Origin: Lentzea terrae
GTDB lineage: Bacteria; Actinomycetota; Actinomycetes; Mycobacteriales; Pseudonocardiaceae
NCBI RefSeq assembly: GCF_003265345.1
Contig: NZ_QFWW01000012.1
Coordinates: 62,451-126,450, forward strand
Direction of reading: 5' to 3'
DNA: 64,000 nucleotides
In this document: in pieces, positions 27,165 through 35,389 of the stretch
How positions within the stretch are numbered: the stretch's first letter is position 1
How the letters are laid out: the number at the start of each line of letters is the position of its first letter
The notes under the pieces: generated by a model
Database searches by the model: none
Told to the model about the DNA's origin: nothing
The model's input: the letters and a program-made list of their open reading frames with translations, nothing else
Made by a program: the position numbers and the translations under genes

Positions 27165-29350
27165 GGATCGCTCTCGCGGTGCTGCGCAGGGACCGCCGCA
27201 GCCAGGTGGCCACCGTGCTCGTCGCGCTCGGCGTGATGATCGCGGTGTCGCTGGTGCTGTGGCTCGTCGCCGCACCGAACGGCCTGCAGGCGCGGGCCGA
27301 CCGCACGGCGTGGCGCGACATCCACGGCCAGATGGACAAGGGCGCCATTTCCGTTGCGACGAACAAGGATTCGTACGGCGGCAAGCTCATCGAACGGTTC
27401 GACGTCGCACGCAACGAACAAGGCGATGTCCCGGTGGCCAAGGGAATCACGAAGTTCCCCGAGGCGGGCGAGGTGCTGCTGTCCCCCGCGTTGTCCGACC
27501 TCGTGCGCAGCACACCGGCCGAGAAGCTCGGGAACCGCTTCCCCGGCGAGCAGATCGGCGTGCTCGGACCGGAAGCGCTGAAGTTCCCCGACGAGCTCGT
27601 CGCGATCGTCGGCCAGGAGAAGGTCGAGAACGGTTACCCGGCAACCGGTCTGGCCGGCGGTCCAGGCTCGTACCGCGACGACTACGACGGCATGCTCTAC
27701 CTGCTCACCCGCGTCGGGCTGGTGGTGCTGGTCGTGCCGTGCCTGGTGCTGGTCGCGTCGGCCGCCCGGCTGACCGCGGCGAAACGGGAACGGCGCCTGG
27801 CCGCGTTGCGGTTGGCCGGCGCGTCGCCGAAGCAGGTGATCGTGATGACCGCAGTGGAGACGGCGGTCGGCGCGATCCTCGGCAGCGTGCTCGGTGTGGT
27901 GCTGGCGCAGCCGTTCAGCCACATCACCGCGAAGGTTCCGTGGGAGGGCGGCACCTGGTTCCCCGGCGACTTCGTGCCGGTGCCCGCGGTCGTGGCGGCG
28001 GTGGCGGTGCTCGCTCCGGTGCTGGTCGTCGGGGCGGCGATCATGGGGCTGCGCCGCGTGGTGAGCCGGCCGCTCGCGGCGGAGGAACAGCGCAAGGTGC
28101 GGTCGTGGCGGCTGCTGATGATCGTCGGTGCGCTGGGCGTGTTCTTCCTCGGCATCATGTACGCGCAGGCGACCCACGGCGACAGCCAGTTCACGGTGGT
28201 GCTGCTCGGTCTCGGCGCGGTCGCGATGGCGCTGGTGCTGGCCGGGCCGGTCATGACGGCGTGGGTCGGCCGGTTCTTCGTCGGGCGGTGGACCAAGCCG
28301 TCGACGCTGCTGGCCGGACGACGGCTGTCCGGTGATCCGGTGGCGGCGTTCCGCGGCTCGGCCGGCGTGGTGATCGCGGTGTTCACCGGTTCGATGGCGC
28401 TGACCATGTTGCCCGGCCTGGAAAGTCAGGTGCCGTACCGCGACGACACGTGGAAGGTCGACTCGATCGTCGCGGAGCAGGTGACGCACGACGTGACGCC
28501 GTTGCGGCTCGCGACCTCGGCGCCGATCGTGACGATGCTGGAAGGCTCGGTGAGCACCGGCAAGGACAGCGACTACCCCACGTCCGTGATCGTCGGCAAG
28601 TGCGCTGACGTCGCGAAGGTGCTGAACAACCTGACGTGCCGGCCGGGACCTGCCGTCTACTCCTCCTACTCGCAGCTGCCCGGCGACGTGTTCAAGTCGA
28701 GGGGGACGAAGGACGTCCTGACCGCCAAGCTGCCCGCGCAGTACGAGACCCGGCCGTTCCAGGGCAACCGCCTGGTCAACGCGGTGATCGACCCGGAGCT
28801 GCTGCCGGGCGTCGAGGGCAAGGCGTCGATGGTCGGCGTGCCGACGACGGCGGAGAACCGCGACGCCGTGCACACCGCGTTGGTCGGCACGCTGCCGGGC
28901 GTGCGGCTGGTGGACGGCGAGCAGCTCGCGTTGTGGAGCGACACGCTCATGGACGACCTGCAGCGCGCCACGATCATCGGGCTGTCGATCGCGGCGGTGC
29001 TGGGCGGCATCGGCGCGGCGGTGGCCGCGGCCGGGTCGGTGATCGACCGCAGACGCACATTCGGCGCGTTGATCGCGGCCGGGACTCCCATTCGCGTGCT
29101 GGCTCACGCATTGCGCCGAGAAGTGATGCTGCCGGTGTTCGCCGTCACAATTGCGGCGTGCGGCGCGGGCATTGTTGTCGGCCTCGGACTGCTCACTCTG
29201 GCGCGCGGACTCGTGGGCCACGGCGAAATGCCGATCACACCGTGGGTGGTCGCTCCTGTGGCCGTCGGCATGGTGGTTGCGCTGGTGGCAGCGCTGGCGT
29301 GCGGTCCGGTACTACGTGGCATCAGCCCGCGGGATTACGCGGCCGAGTAG
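27161..29350 (+). CDS. FtsX-type ABC transporter permease
   Basis: A 729-aa permease. The N-terminal helix (about 15-35) is followed by an extracytoplasmic domain of about 150 residues. Three helices with LTAAKRERRLAALRLAGASPKQV follow; this cytoplasmic coupling motif recurs as IDRRRTFGALIAAGTPIRVL near residue 630, showing two FtsX domains. The C-terminus ends with a SPRDYAAE tail. The family exports lipids, peptides or antibiotics, or acts mechanically on cell-wall hydrolases. The neighbouring sensor kinase suggests inducible export. Confidence 0.94.
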   Translation: MRIALAVLRRDRRSQVATVLVALGVMIAVSLVLWLVAAPNGLQARADRTAWRDIHGQMDKGAISVATNKDSYGGKLIERFDVARNEQGDVPVAKGITKFPEAGEVLLSPALSDLVRSTPAEKLGNRFPGEQIGVLGPEALKFPDELVAIVGQEKVENGYPATGLAGGPGSYRDDYDGMLYLLTRVGLVVLVVPCLVLVASAARLTAAKRERRLAALRLAGASPKQVIVMTAVETAVGAILGSVLGVVLAQPFSHITAKVPWEGGTWFPGDFVPVPAVVAAVAVLAPVLVVGAAIMGLRRVVSRPLAAEEQRKVRSWRLLMIVGALGVFFLGIMYAQATHGDSQFTVVLLGLGAVAMALVLAGPVMTAWVGRFFVGRWTKPSTLLAGRRLSGDPVAAFRGSAGVVIAVFTGSMALTMLPGLESQVPYRDDTWKVDSIVAEQVTHDVTPLRLATSAPIVTMLEGSVSTGKDSDYPTSVIVGKCADVAKVLNNLTCRPGPAVYSSYSQLPGDVFKSRGTKDVLTAKLPAQYETRPFQGNRLVNAVIDPELLPGVEGKASMVGVPTTAENRDAVHTALVGTLPGVRLVDGEQLALWSDTLMDDLQRATIIGLSIAAVLGGIGAAVAAAGSVIDRRRTFGALIAAGTPIRVLAHALRREVMLPVFAVTIAACGAGIVVGLGLLTLARGLVGHGEMPITPWVVAPVAVGMVVALVAALACGPVLRGISPRDYAAE

Positions 29351-29379
29351 TTCTCGGACGGAAGTACGAGCAGGAGACC

Positions 29380-29415
29380 GGCCCTCAGCGCGATGTGCGC
29401 TGAGGGCCATTTTCT
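29380..29415 (+). terminator. Rho-independent-like terminator after the exporter genes
   Basis: A perfect 12-base stem (GGCCCTCAGCGC at 29380-29391 with 29397-29408) and a 5-base loop are followed by ATTTTCTT. The T-rich tail also forms the promoter region of the VanZ-like gene. Confidence 0.88.
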
Positions 29416-29427
29416 TAGTTTTGATTC

Positions 29428-29943
29428 ATGACGAATGCACAGCTCGCGAGCATCCGGTGGGGCCTTTTCCTGTCGGTCGTCTTTCTGCTGCCGCAGCTGT
29501 TCTTCCGTCAGCTCACCTGGCGCAGCGCGACCATCACCGGTTATGCCTGCATGCTGTTCGCCGCGACGTTCCTGCCCATGCAGACCGTGCCGCCGCGCCA
29601 GGCCGTGCAGCTGGTGCCGTTCCAGTGGATCGCCGACACGTTCCGCCACGGGCAGATCGCGTTCGACCAGATGACGTTGAACGTGATGCTGTTCGTGCCG
29701 CTCGGCGCGATGCTGATGTTCTGGGGCCACCGGACGATCGGACAGGCCGCGCTGATCGGGTACGGCGTCTCGCTGCTGATCGAGGGCTCGCAGCTGATGT
29801 GGGCCAACCGGATCTTCGACGTCGACGACCTGATCACCAACACCACCGGCACCGCGCTCGGGTGGCTCGTCGCGTTGACCGCCGTGAAGGTCCACGCCCG
29901 CGTGCAGGCCGTCGCTCCGCGTTCACTCGCCAGCGTGAGGTAG
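29428..29943 (+). CDS. VanZ-like family membrane protein
   Basis: A 171-aa protein with four or five helices. The VanZ signature is present: LNVMLFVPLGAML (about 88), SLLIEGSQL (about 116) and RIFDVDDLITNTTGTALGW (about 130-148). VanZ proteins confer low-level teicoplanin resistance in some hosts, but most family members have unknown roles. ATG 29428 lies six bases after TAGTTT (29416-29421), a leaderless start. Confidence 0.92.
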   Translation: MTNAQLASIRWGLFLSVVFLLPQLFFRQLTWRSATITGYACMLFAATFLPMQTVPPRQAVQLVPFQWIADTFRHGQIAFDQMTLNVMLFVPLGAMLMFWGHRTIGQAALIGYGVSLLIEGSQLMWANRIFDVDDLITNTTGTALGWLVALTAVKVHARVQAVAPRSLASVR

Positions 29944-29971
29944 CCAGTGGGGTCGGTGGGCCGGCTCGATC

Positions 29972-30548
29972 ATGGCCGCCATGAAGTTCGTGGAGGCGTT
30001 CAGCATCCTCGTCGCCGTGGTCGGCCCGCCGAAGATCCTCCTGGCGTTCCTGATGGACACCGAGGGCGCCGACGCCAGGACGCGGTGGCGGGTGGCGTTC
30101 ACCTCCACCGCGATCGCGCTGGGCGTCGGCCTGTTCGTGGTGGTGGCGGGACGTGGGCTGCTCTCGATCTTCCACATCAGCGAGGGCGGGCTGTACCTGG
30201 CCAGCGGCGTGATCCTGTTCGTGCACGCGCTGGACCTCGTGCTCGGGCGCAAGCAGGAGCCGACGCACGACGACACCCGCGGCACCCACGAGCTGGCCAC
30301 CGCCTACTACGCGAACCCGGTGGCGCTTGGCGTACGTGTTCCTGCTCTCGGACACGAAGTCGATCGGCACGACGTTCGCCCTGGCCGGCGGGTTCGCCGC
30401 GGTGATCGCGCTCGACCTGGCCGCGATCGCGGTCCTCGGCATCGCGATGCGCTGGGTGAAGATGACCTACGCGTGGGTGCTCGTGCGAGTTCTCGGCGTG
30501 CTGCTCGCCGCGCTCGGCGTAGACCAGATCATCGAGGGCCTGATCTAG
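29972..30548 (+). pseudogene. MarC-family membrane protein interrupted by a +1 frameshift
   Basis: The first frame (29972 to about 30325) encodes SILVAVVGPPKILLAF, several helices and ELATAYYANPVA. The rest of the family pattern continues only in the next frame from about 30327: AYVFLLSDTKSIG, three helices and a C-terminal RVLGVLLAALGVDQIIEGL, which matches the MarC end. One surplus base near 30326 (GCGCTTGGCG, where GCGTTGGCG would keep the frame) explains it. Both halves keep good coding bias. It is therefore either a recent mutation or a sequence error. No slippery heptamer suggesting programmed shifting is visible. Confidence 0.8.
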
Positions 30549-30570
30549 CTGGGCATTCTCGAACGTGCCG

Positions 30571-31101
30571 TCAGCTGGTCCGCCAGCCCAGCTCACCGGC
30601 CGTGTTGACCTCGGGGAAGCAGTGCCCGACCGCGCTGCGCGTCTCGAGTGCCGTCGCCACCTGGTCGAACATCTCCACGATGGACGTCCACTCCGGCTTG
30701 ATCATCTCGGTGCGCTCCTGGTCCCACTCGACCACGCAGCCGCGCAGCAGGCCCGGCCGGAGATCGATCGCGAGCACGTCACCCGTGCCGTCGAACGCGA
30801 TCGGCAGCCACTCGGGGTGGAAACCGGTCGTGGGCGAGCCCGCCTCGGTGGCGTCCGCGGTCTTGCTGGTGTGGGTGTCCCTGAGCACGAACGCGCGATC
30901 GGCGCCCAGCGGTGTGTAGAAGGGCGGCAGGATCTCGGCGTAGTGGCCTTCCTCCGTGCCGCCGTAGACGCTCCACCACATCTGCAGATCGATCGGAACC
31001 CGAAGCTCCGGCAGCGCGTCGTACCTCGGACGCAGCACGGCACGGGTGGCCGGAGCGTGCTCAGCCAGCCATGCCAGGATCCGGTTCCAGTGCTCGATCA
31101 C
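30571..31101 (-). CDS. SMI1/KNR4-family protein
   Basis: A 176-aa soluble protein with the SUKH/SMI1 layout: LPELRVPIDLQMWWSVYGG near residue 35, a middle strand segment, EWLPIAFDGTGDVLAIDLRPG (about 98-118) and a late WTSIVEMFD helix. Bacterial SUKH proteins often act as immunity proteins in contact-dependent or polymorphic toxin systems. GTG 31101 is preferred, with GGAG eight bases upstream; GTG 31107 is an alternative. It is divergent from a type VII secretion-type pair, which could make it an immunity protein, but this is speculative. Confidence 0.85.
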   Translation of the reverse strand: MIEHWNRILAWLAEHAPATRAVLRPRYDALPELRVPIDLQMWWSVYGGTEEGHYAEILPPFYTPLGADRAFVLRDTHTSKTADATEAGSPTTGFHPEWLPIAFDGTGDVLAIDLRPGLLRGCVVEWDQERTEMIKPEWTSIVEMFDQVATALETRSAVGHCFPEVNTAGELGWRTS

Positions 31102-31194
31102 ACCCACCGCTCCATGATCTTGGCGGAACGACGGGCGAGGTACCGCTCATCGGGGCAGGATCAAGGCGAACAGGTCACTACTGGGGGATTTCAG

Positions 31195-31521
31195 ATGGCG
31201 GAACAGGGTCTCAAAGTCGACCTCGACGCCTTGACCGGCTACGCGTCGGCGGTGAGCGGTCTGGCGAGCGAGGTGGGCGCGGTCGGCACCGGCACGCTGA
31301 ACGGCACGACGTCGCTGCCGGGCGACTGCTTCGGCAAGATCGGCAACGAGGTGGGCCTCAACGCCGCGTTCCAGACCGCGGCTCAGGCGCAGATGGACGC
31401 GCTGAAGGCGGCCTCGTCCGGGCTGGCCGGCCTCGGCACCGCCGTTGCAAAGGCCCGTGAGGCGTACATCGCGCAGGAAGAAGCGCACAAGGCGTCGTTG
31501 AACAAGGCGGCGCGGGCATGA
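31195..31521 (+). CDS. Type VII secretion target protein, EspC-like
   Basis: A 108-aa, Ala/Gly-rich, two-helix protein without a signal peptide. LKVDLDALTGYASAVSGLASEVG opens the first helix, and LGTAVAKAREAYIAQEEAHKASL the second. This matches the ESX EspC/'type VII secretion target' group, which pairs with a larger effector encoded next door. GGGGGA lies a few bases before the ATG. The stop overlaps the start of the NlpC/P60 gene (ATGA). Confidence 0.82.
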   Translation: MAEQGLKVDLDALTGYASAVSGLASEVGAVGTGTLNGTTSLPGDCFGKIGNEVGLNAAFQTAAQAQMDALKAASSGLAGLGTAVAKAREAYIAQEEAHKASLNKAARA

Positions 31522-32690
31522 GCGTCGAGGGGCTGCTGTCGTCGTTCATCGCGCCCATGAAGGAAGACCTGGCCAAGCTGGACGGCGACACCGGCGGCGC
31601 CACGCGTGCCGGCGACGCCTTCGGCCGTGCCCAGACCGCGCTGACGGACCTGGGGTCGCGGCACTCCTCGGCCGCCACCGCCGTGCTGAACACCTGGTCC
31701 GGCGACAAGGCCAACGCATTCACCGGCCGGGTGGCCACCTTTGGCGCGGCCGCGAACACGTTGTCCGCCAACGCTTCCGCGGTCAAGACCGTGGCTTCTG
31801 GTGGTGTATCCGCCGTGACGGGCGGGCGTACCGCGATCCAGGGGCTGATCGACGAGTTCGTCGCCAAGGCAACACCTCGGCTCGCGGCCGCCGTTGCCGC
31901 GTCGTTCGTGGCCGGGCCCGGTGTGGTGCTCGCCGCGCTGGCCGATCTCGCCGGGATGGCTTCCGGTTACCAGGGCAAGACTTCCGCCGAGCTGCAGAAG
32001 GTGCGGGACCAGCTCACGCAGCTGGTCGGGCAGCTGAACGGGCTGCAGAAGCCGGATGTCGGTGCGTTGGGAGCGCTGGGCGAACCGCTCGGCGGCGACG
32101 GCGGCACGACGTCGACTGCTGGGGCCGCTGACACTCCGAAGAAGGAGTCCAGTTCGAGCTCGGGTTCCTCGGGCTCGGGTGGTGGCGGTGGTGGTGGCGG
32201 CGGCGGTGGCGGTGGCGGCGGCTCGGGTGGCGGCGGCGGTGGCGGCGGCGGTTCCGGTCCTCGGCTGCCGGTCGCGATTCCGCCCCAGCCCGGCACCGGT
32301 GTCGGCGTGAACCTGCCCGACGGCAGCAGCGCCGAGGCGCCGAACGAGACCGCGGCCAAGGCCGTGCGGAACGCGTTGTCCGCTCTGGGCACCCCGTACG
32401 TGTGGGGTGGCGCGAACCCGCCCCAGGGCACCGACTGCTCGGGTCTGACGCAGTGGGCCTACAAGAACGCCGGGTTCGACATCCCGCGGCCGGCCTCCTC
32501 GCAGGCCATGGGTGCGTCCGTGCCGCCGGACCAGCTGCTGCCCGGTGACCTCGTGGTGTGGGACGGCCACGTCGCGATGGTGATCGGCAACGGGCAGATG
32601 GTCGAGGCCGGTGACCCGGTGCAGGTCGGCAAGATCCGCACGACGAACAGCGGAATGTCGTTCTACGGCTTCTACCGCCCGACGGGCTGA
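31518..32690 (+). CDS. WXG100-NlpC/P60 peptidoglycan hydrolase, probable type VII substrate
   Basis: A 390-aa protein. The N-terminal helical domain (about 1-100) has W60-S61-G62 in NTWSGDKANAF, the WXG100 turn. A second helical stretch reaches residue 175. A Ser/Gly linker with runs of 15 and 9 glycines (about 221-245) follows. The C-terminal NlpC/P60 domain (about 285-390) has C307 in TDCSGLTQWAY, H351 in DGHVAMVIG and a late VEAGDP segment. There is no Sec or Tat signal, so export through an ESX-like system with its EspC-like neighbour is the natural reading. It would cut stem peptides in peptidoglycan. Confidence 0.88.
   Translation: MSVEGLLSSFIAPMKEDLAKLDGDTGGATRAGDAFGRAQTALTDLGSRHSSAATAVLNTWSGDKANAFTGRVATFGAAANTLSANASAVKTVASGGVSAVTGGRTAIQGLIDEFVAKATPRLAAAVAASFVAGPGVVLAALADLAGMASGYQGKTSAELQKVRDQLTQLVGQLNGLQKPDVGALGALGEPLGGDGGTTSTAGAADTPKKESSSSSGSSGSGGGGGGGGGGGGGGGSGGGGGGGGGSGPRLPVAIPPQPGTGVGVNLPDGSSAEAPNETAAKAVRNALSALGTPYVWGGANPPQGTDCSGLTQWAYKNAGFDIPRPASSQAMGASVPPDQLLPGDLVVWDGHVAMVIGNGQMVEAGDPVQVGKIRTTNSGMSFYGFYRPTG
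32178..32253 (+). repeat. GGN trinucleotide tract encoding the polyglycine linker
   Basis: About 25 GGT/GGC codons are interrupted once by TCG. The tract could vary in length by slippage without breaking the frame, changing the spacing between the WXG100 and NlpC/P60 domains. Confidence 0.85.
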
Positions 32691-33100
32691 AGCTTGGCCT
32701 GGGCGGTCCTGACGGCCGCCCGGACCAGTCCCTTCAAGCACGCGAAGACGAAGGTCGCGTTGTCGTAGTAGTCACGCCACAACACGACCTTCCCGTCGCG
32801 CACCACGAACGTCCCGCACACCCAGAACTCGGCCTGCCAAGCCCCGCGCCCGATGACGTCGGTCCGCTCGGTCAGCACCACGTCGCCGTTGGCCGCGATG
32901 TTGTGGATCCGCACCTCGACGTCCTGGACGACCTTGTGCATGGCGCGCAACTGCTTGGCCACCGTCGCCTTGCCGCGCGCGGGAGGCAGCGGCACGTTCT
33001 GCCAGACGACGTCGTCGGCCATGTGCGCCACGACCTGCTCGGGGTCACCGGTCTCGGTGGCTCGGAGCAACGCGACGACGACGTCCCGAGGATCAGTCAT
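32672..33100 (-). CDS. Limonene-1,2-epoxide hydrolase / SnoaL-like NTF2-fold protein
   Basis: A 142-aa NTF2-like cone. DPRDVVVALLRATETGDPEQVVAHMADDVVWQNVPL is the usual start, TERTDVIGRGAWQAEFWVCGTFVVRDGKVVLWRDYYD the strand pair, ending in the W-R-D-Y-Y-D motif of the epoxide hydrolase group. It may hydrolyse a small epoxide or be a binding protein. Its 3' end overlaps the convergent NlpC/P60 gene by 19 bases. Confidence 0.82.
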   Translation of the reverse strand: MTDPRDVVVALLRATETGDPEQVVAHMADDVVWQNVPLPPARGKATVAKQLRAMHKVVQDVEVRIHNIAANGDVVLTERTDVIGRGAWQAEFWVCGTFVVRDGKVVLWRDYYDNATFVFACLKGLVRAAVRTAQAKLQPVGR

Positions 33101-33126
33101 GAACCGACCCTAGCGGCGAGGTCAGT

Positions 33127-33561
33127 TCACGCTTTCGCGGCTTTCGCGGCCTGCGCTGCAGCCTTCAGCTCGGCGAAGTTCACGATCTGCCCGCCGGCGC
33201 CCCACGTCCCGTCAGGCTGCTCGTGGATCAACACCCACACCCGCATCGCGTCGCCCTCACCCAGCCCGGCGGCGTCGAGCACCAGCGCGGTCGCCTCCTG
33301 CACCAGCCCGGCCTTGCGCCGATCGGACAGCACACCCGTCGGCACCCGGACGTCCACCCGGAACCGCGGCGCGTCGTCCTCGCCGGTCGTCTGCGCGCCC
33401 TCGGGCAGCTCGTGCAGGTAGGTCCACGCCACCGACCGGAAGAACTCGTTGTCCGGCGCGCCCTCCCACTTCAGCAGCAGCGCGGCCAGGTCCTTCTGCA
33501 CGCTCTTGCGGCCCGCGTCGGTCAGCGATCCGGCGGGAGCGGTCAGTTCGATCATCGGCAC
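33127..33561 (-). CDS. Tautomerase family protein
   Basis: A 144-aa protein built as two beta-alpha-beta units, like the fused 4-oxalocrotonate tautomerase relatives. The start at GTG 33561 gives MPMIEL, keeping proline as residue 2, the catalytic N-terminal base after Met removal; ATG 33555 would lose it. GGAGC lies five bases upstream. It is divergent from a TetR gene, and two similar operators lie in the 84-base gap, so TetR probably represses it. Confidence 0.85.
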   Translation of the reverse strand: MPMIELTAPAGSLTDAGRKSVQKDLAALLLKWEGAPDNEFFRSVAWTYLHELPEGAQTTGEDDAPRFRVDVRVPTGVLSDRRKAGLVQEATALVLDAAGLGEGDAMRVWVLIHEQPDGTWGAGGQIVNFAELKAAAQAAKAAKA

Positions 33562-33577
33562 GACAGGAGCTCCGATC

Positions 33578-33593
33578 TATGACGACTGTTATA
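33578..33593. promoter_or_regulatory. TetR operator copy 1
   Basis: TATGACGACTGTTATA is an imperfect 16-base dyad. It shares 14 of 16 bases with the second copy 36 bases away. Both lie in the gap between the tautomerase and TetR genes. Confidence 0.7.
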
Positions 33594-33613
33594 TCCCGCG
33601 GCGGACGCTATCC

Positions 33614-33629
33614 TATGACGAGCGTTATA
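33614..33629. promoter_or_regulatory. TetR operator copy 2
   Basis: TATGACGAGCGTTATA is the more symmetric copy, with arms TATGACG and CGTTATA. It lies 17 bases before the tetR ATG, where bound protein would block transcription. Confidence 0.72.
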
Positions 33630-33645
33630 GCCAGAGAGGCACCGA

Positions 33646-34209
33646 ATGTCCCGACAGCAGATCGTCGCCGGAGCCGCCGACATGATCCGGCGCCGCGGCC
33701 TCAACGCGACGAGCATCCGGGAGGTCGCCAAGCACGCCGGCACGCCGCTCGGCTCGACCTACCACTACTTCCCCGGTGGCAAGAACCAGCTGGCCACCGA
33801 GGCCGTGCAGTGGGCGGGCGACACTGTGCAGAAGGTGCTCGCGGCGAAGCTCCGCAAGGGACCGGTCGACGGGCTGATGGCGTTCTTCGCGCTGTGGCGG
33901 CAGATCGTCACCGAGACCGAGTTCCAGGCCGGCTGCCCGGTGCTCGCGATCGCCATCGAGGAGAACGCCGACGAAAAGGCGCTCACCGCCGCCGCCGATG
34001 CGTTCCGGACCTGGTCGGACCAGCTGAAGACCTCGTTGCAGGAACACGACGTCGACGAGCGCCGCGCACAGAGCCTCGCCCGGCTCGTCGTGGCCGCCGC
34101 GGAGGGTGCCGTCGCGATGTGCCGGGCCCAGCGCAGCGTCGAACCGCTCGACGACGTGGCGGCAGAACTGACCACGTTGGTCGAAACCGCTATCGCGGCG
34201 CATACATGA
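33646..34209 (+). CDS. TetR-family regulator (LmrA/YxaF-like)
   Basis: A 187-aa regulator. The HTH at about residues 3-50 includes [30 protein letters not shown]. The C-terminal domain carries the [11 protein letters not shown] pattern typical of the LmrA/YxaF subgroup. It probably represses itself and the divergent tautomerase through the paired dyads. Its 3' end overlaps the convergent UPF0060 gene by 20 bases. Confidence 0.92.
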   Translation: MSRQQIVAGAADMIRRRGLNATSIREVAKHAGTPLGSTYHYFPGGKNQLATEAVQWAGDTVQKVLAAKLRKGPVDGLMAFFALWRQIVTETEFQAGCPVLAIAIEENADEKALTAAADAFRTWSDQLKTSLQEHDVDERRAQSLARLVVAAAEGAVAMCRAQRSVEPLDDVAAELTTLVETAIAAHT

Positions 34210-34516
34210 TCACGGCGACACCGGCCAGGCACACGAGGGCGCCGATCACGTCGTAGCGGTCGGGGCGGAAGCCGTCGACGAGCACACCCCAGGCGAGTGA
34301 GCCGGCCACGAACACGCCGCCGTAGGCCGCGAGGATCCGGCCGAAGTGGGCGTCGGGCTGCAGCGTCGCGACGAAGCCGTAGACGCCCAGGGCGATCACG
34401 CCGCCGCCGATCCACAGCCAGCCGCGATGTTCCCGCACGCCCTGCCACACGAGCCAGGCGCCGCCGATCTCCATCAGGGCGGCGAGGGCGAACAGCACGA
34501 CCGAACGCAGGATCAT
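34190..34516 (-). CDS. UPF0060 / YnfA-family membrane protein
   Basis: A 108-aa protein with four transmembrane helices. The family signature is clear: [61 protein letters not shown] and [23 protein letters not shown]. These are small multidrug-resistance-like transporters of uncertain substrate. ATG 34516 is chosen; an in-frame GTG at 34525 would add three residues. Confidence 0.95.
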   Translation of the reverse strand: MILRSVVLFALAALMEIGGAWLVWQGVREHRGWLWIGGGVIALGVYGFVATLQPDAHFGRILAAYGGVFVAGSLAWGVLVDGFRPDRYDVIGALVCLAGVAVIMYAPR

Positions 34517-34547
34517 GCGGCACACTGTCGCAGTAGGGGGTGATCAG

Positions 34548-34901
34548 GTGGACGACGACGTCGAGCGCGCCGCGCGGAAGGTGCGCGATGTCGAGCAGGC
34601 CGTGTCGGAGCACGTCGCGCGCAGTGGTCCCATCACGGGACGGGCGTCCTCACCGGACGGTGCGGTGACGGTGATCGCCACGCCCGGTGGTCCGCCGCAG
34701 CAGATCGCGGTGAGCCCGGCGGCGCTGCGGATGGGGCCGCAGGGACTGGCCGCCGAGATCATGCGCATCGCCGAGAAGGCGCAGCGCAACGCGTCGAGCA
34801 GGCTGCACCAGACGCTGGAGCGGGTCGTCGACCCGCGGGAGCTGACGGAGCTGGGCTTCGCGCGCGGACAGGACGACGACGAGTTCGGGTGGCGGCGGTG
34901 A
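34548..34901 (+). CDS. YbaB/EbfC-like protein, first of a pair
   Basis: A 117-aa protein. An N-terminal charged helix is followed by GRASSPDGAVTVIATPGGPPQQIAVSP strands and a long C-terminal helix, the YbaB dimer fold. YbaB proteins bind DNA without sequence specificity, but in actinomycetes such pairs also sit in ESX-type loci. GTG 34548 has GGGGG seven bases upstream. Its stop overlaps the next start (GTGA). Confidence 0.72.
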   Translation: MDDDVERAARKVRDVEQAVSEHVARSGPITGRASSPDGAVTVIATPGGPPQQIAVSPAALRMGPQGLAAEIMRIAEKAQRNASSRLHQTLERVVDPRELTELGFARGQDDDEFGWRR

Positions 34902-35335
34902 ACGAAGAGCGCTTGCAGGCCACCGAACAGCTGCAGCACGACCTCGCGCGCACCGCCGAGACGGTCGAGCACCCGAACGGGCTGTGCATGGTCACGGCGT
35001 CCGCGAAGGGCGAGATCAAGGCGCTGCACCTGCACCCGGCTCTGCTGCAGCAGGGCGCGCAGGCGGTCGGCGAGGTCGTCACCGAGACCGTGCGGCTCGC
35101 GACCAACGCGGCCGTGCAGACGAGCTTCAACAAGATGGCGCTGGCACTGGGTGACGGAATGGCGATCGACGTCGAGTCCATCGCCGGCGACTCACCCTTC
35201 CGGTCGACGTGGAACCCCGTCGTGCCGCCGAAATCCGCAGCTGACGAGGCGGTCCAGGAGCGGCGGCCGAGGTCGCCGATCGTCGAGGACCCCGACGAGG
35301 ACGCGTTCTTCGAGAACCCCTTTGGGCGCCGGTGA
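34898..35335 (+). CDS. YbaB/EbfC-like protein, second of a pair
   Basis: A 145-aa protein. A helix, strands around LCMVTASAKGEIKALHLHPALL and a second helix resemble the first YbaB-like protein. An acidic, Pro-rich C-terminal tail is extra. Translational coupling to its neighbour suggests the two form a heterodimer. Start GTG 34898 gives the 4-base overlap; GTG 34889 is possible. Confidence 0.7.
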   Translation: MNEERLQATEQLQHDLARTAETVEHPNGLCMVTASAKGEIKALHLHPALLQQGAQAVGEVVTETVRLATNAAVQTSFNKMALALGDGMAIDVESIAGDSPFRSTWNPVVPPKSAADEAVQERRPRSPIVEDPDEDAFFENPFGRR

Positions 35336-35389
35336 TCAGCACCGTTAGGCTCGCCCACGGCATCAGGCAGGCGTGACCGGGAGGTCAGG

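Noticed and set aside
26516-29221. 901-codon minus-strand open frame over the ABC exporter
   Set aside because: It is a shadow: repetitive His/Arg/Asp-rich sequence, no recognisable domain.
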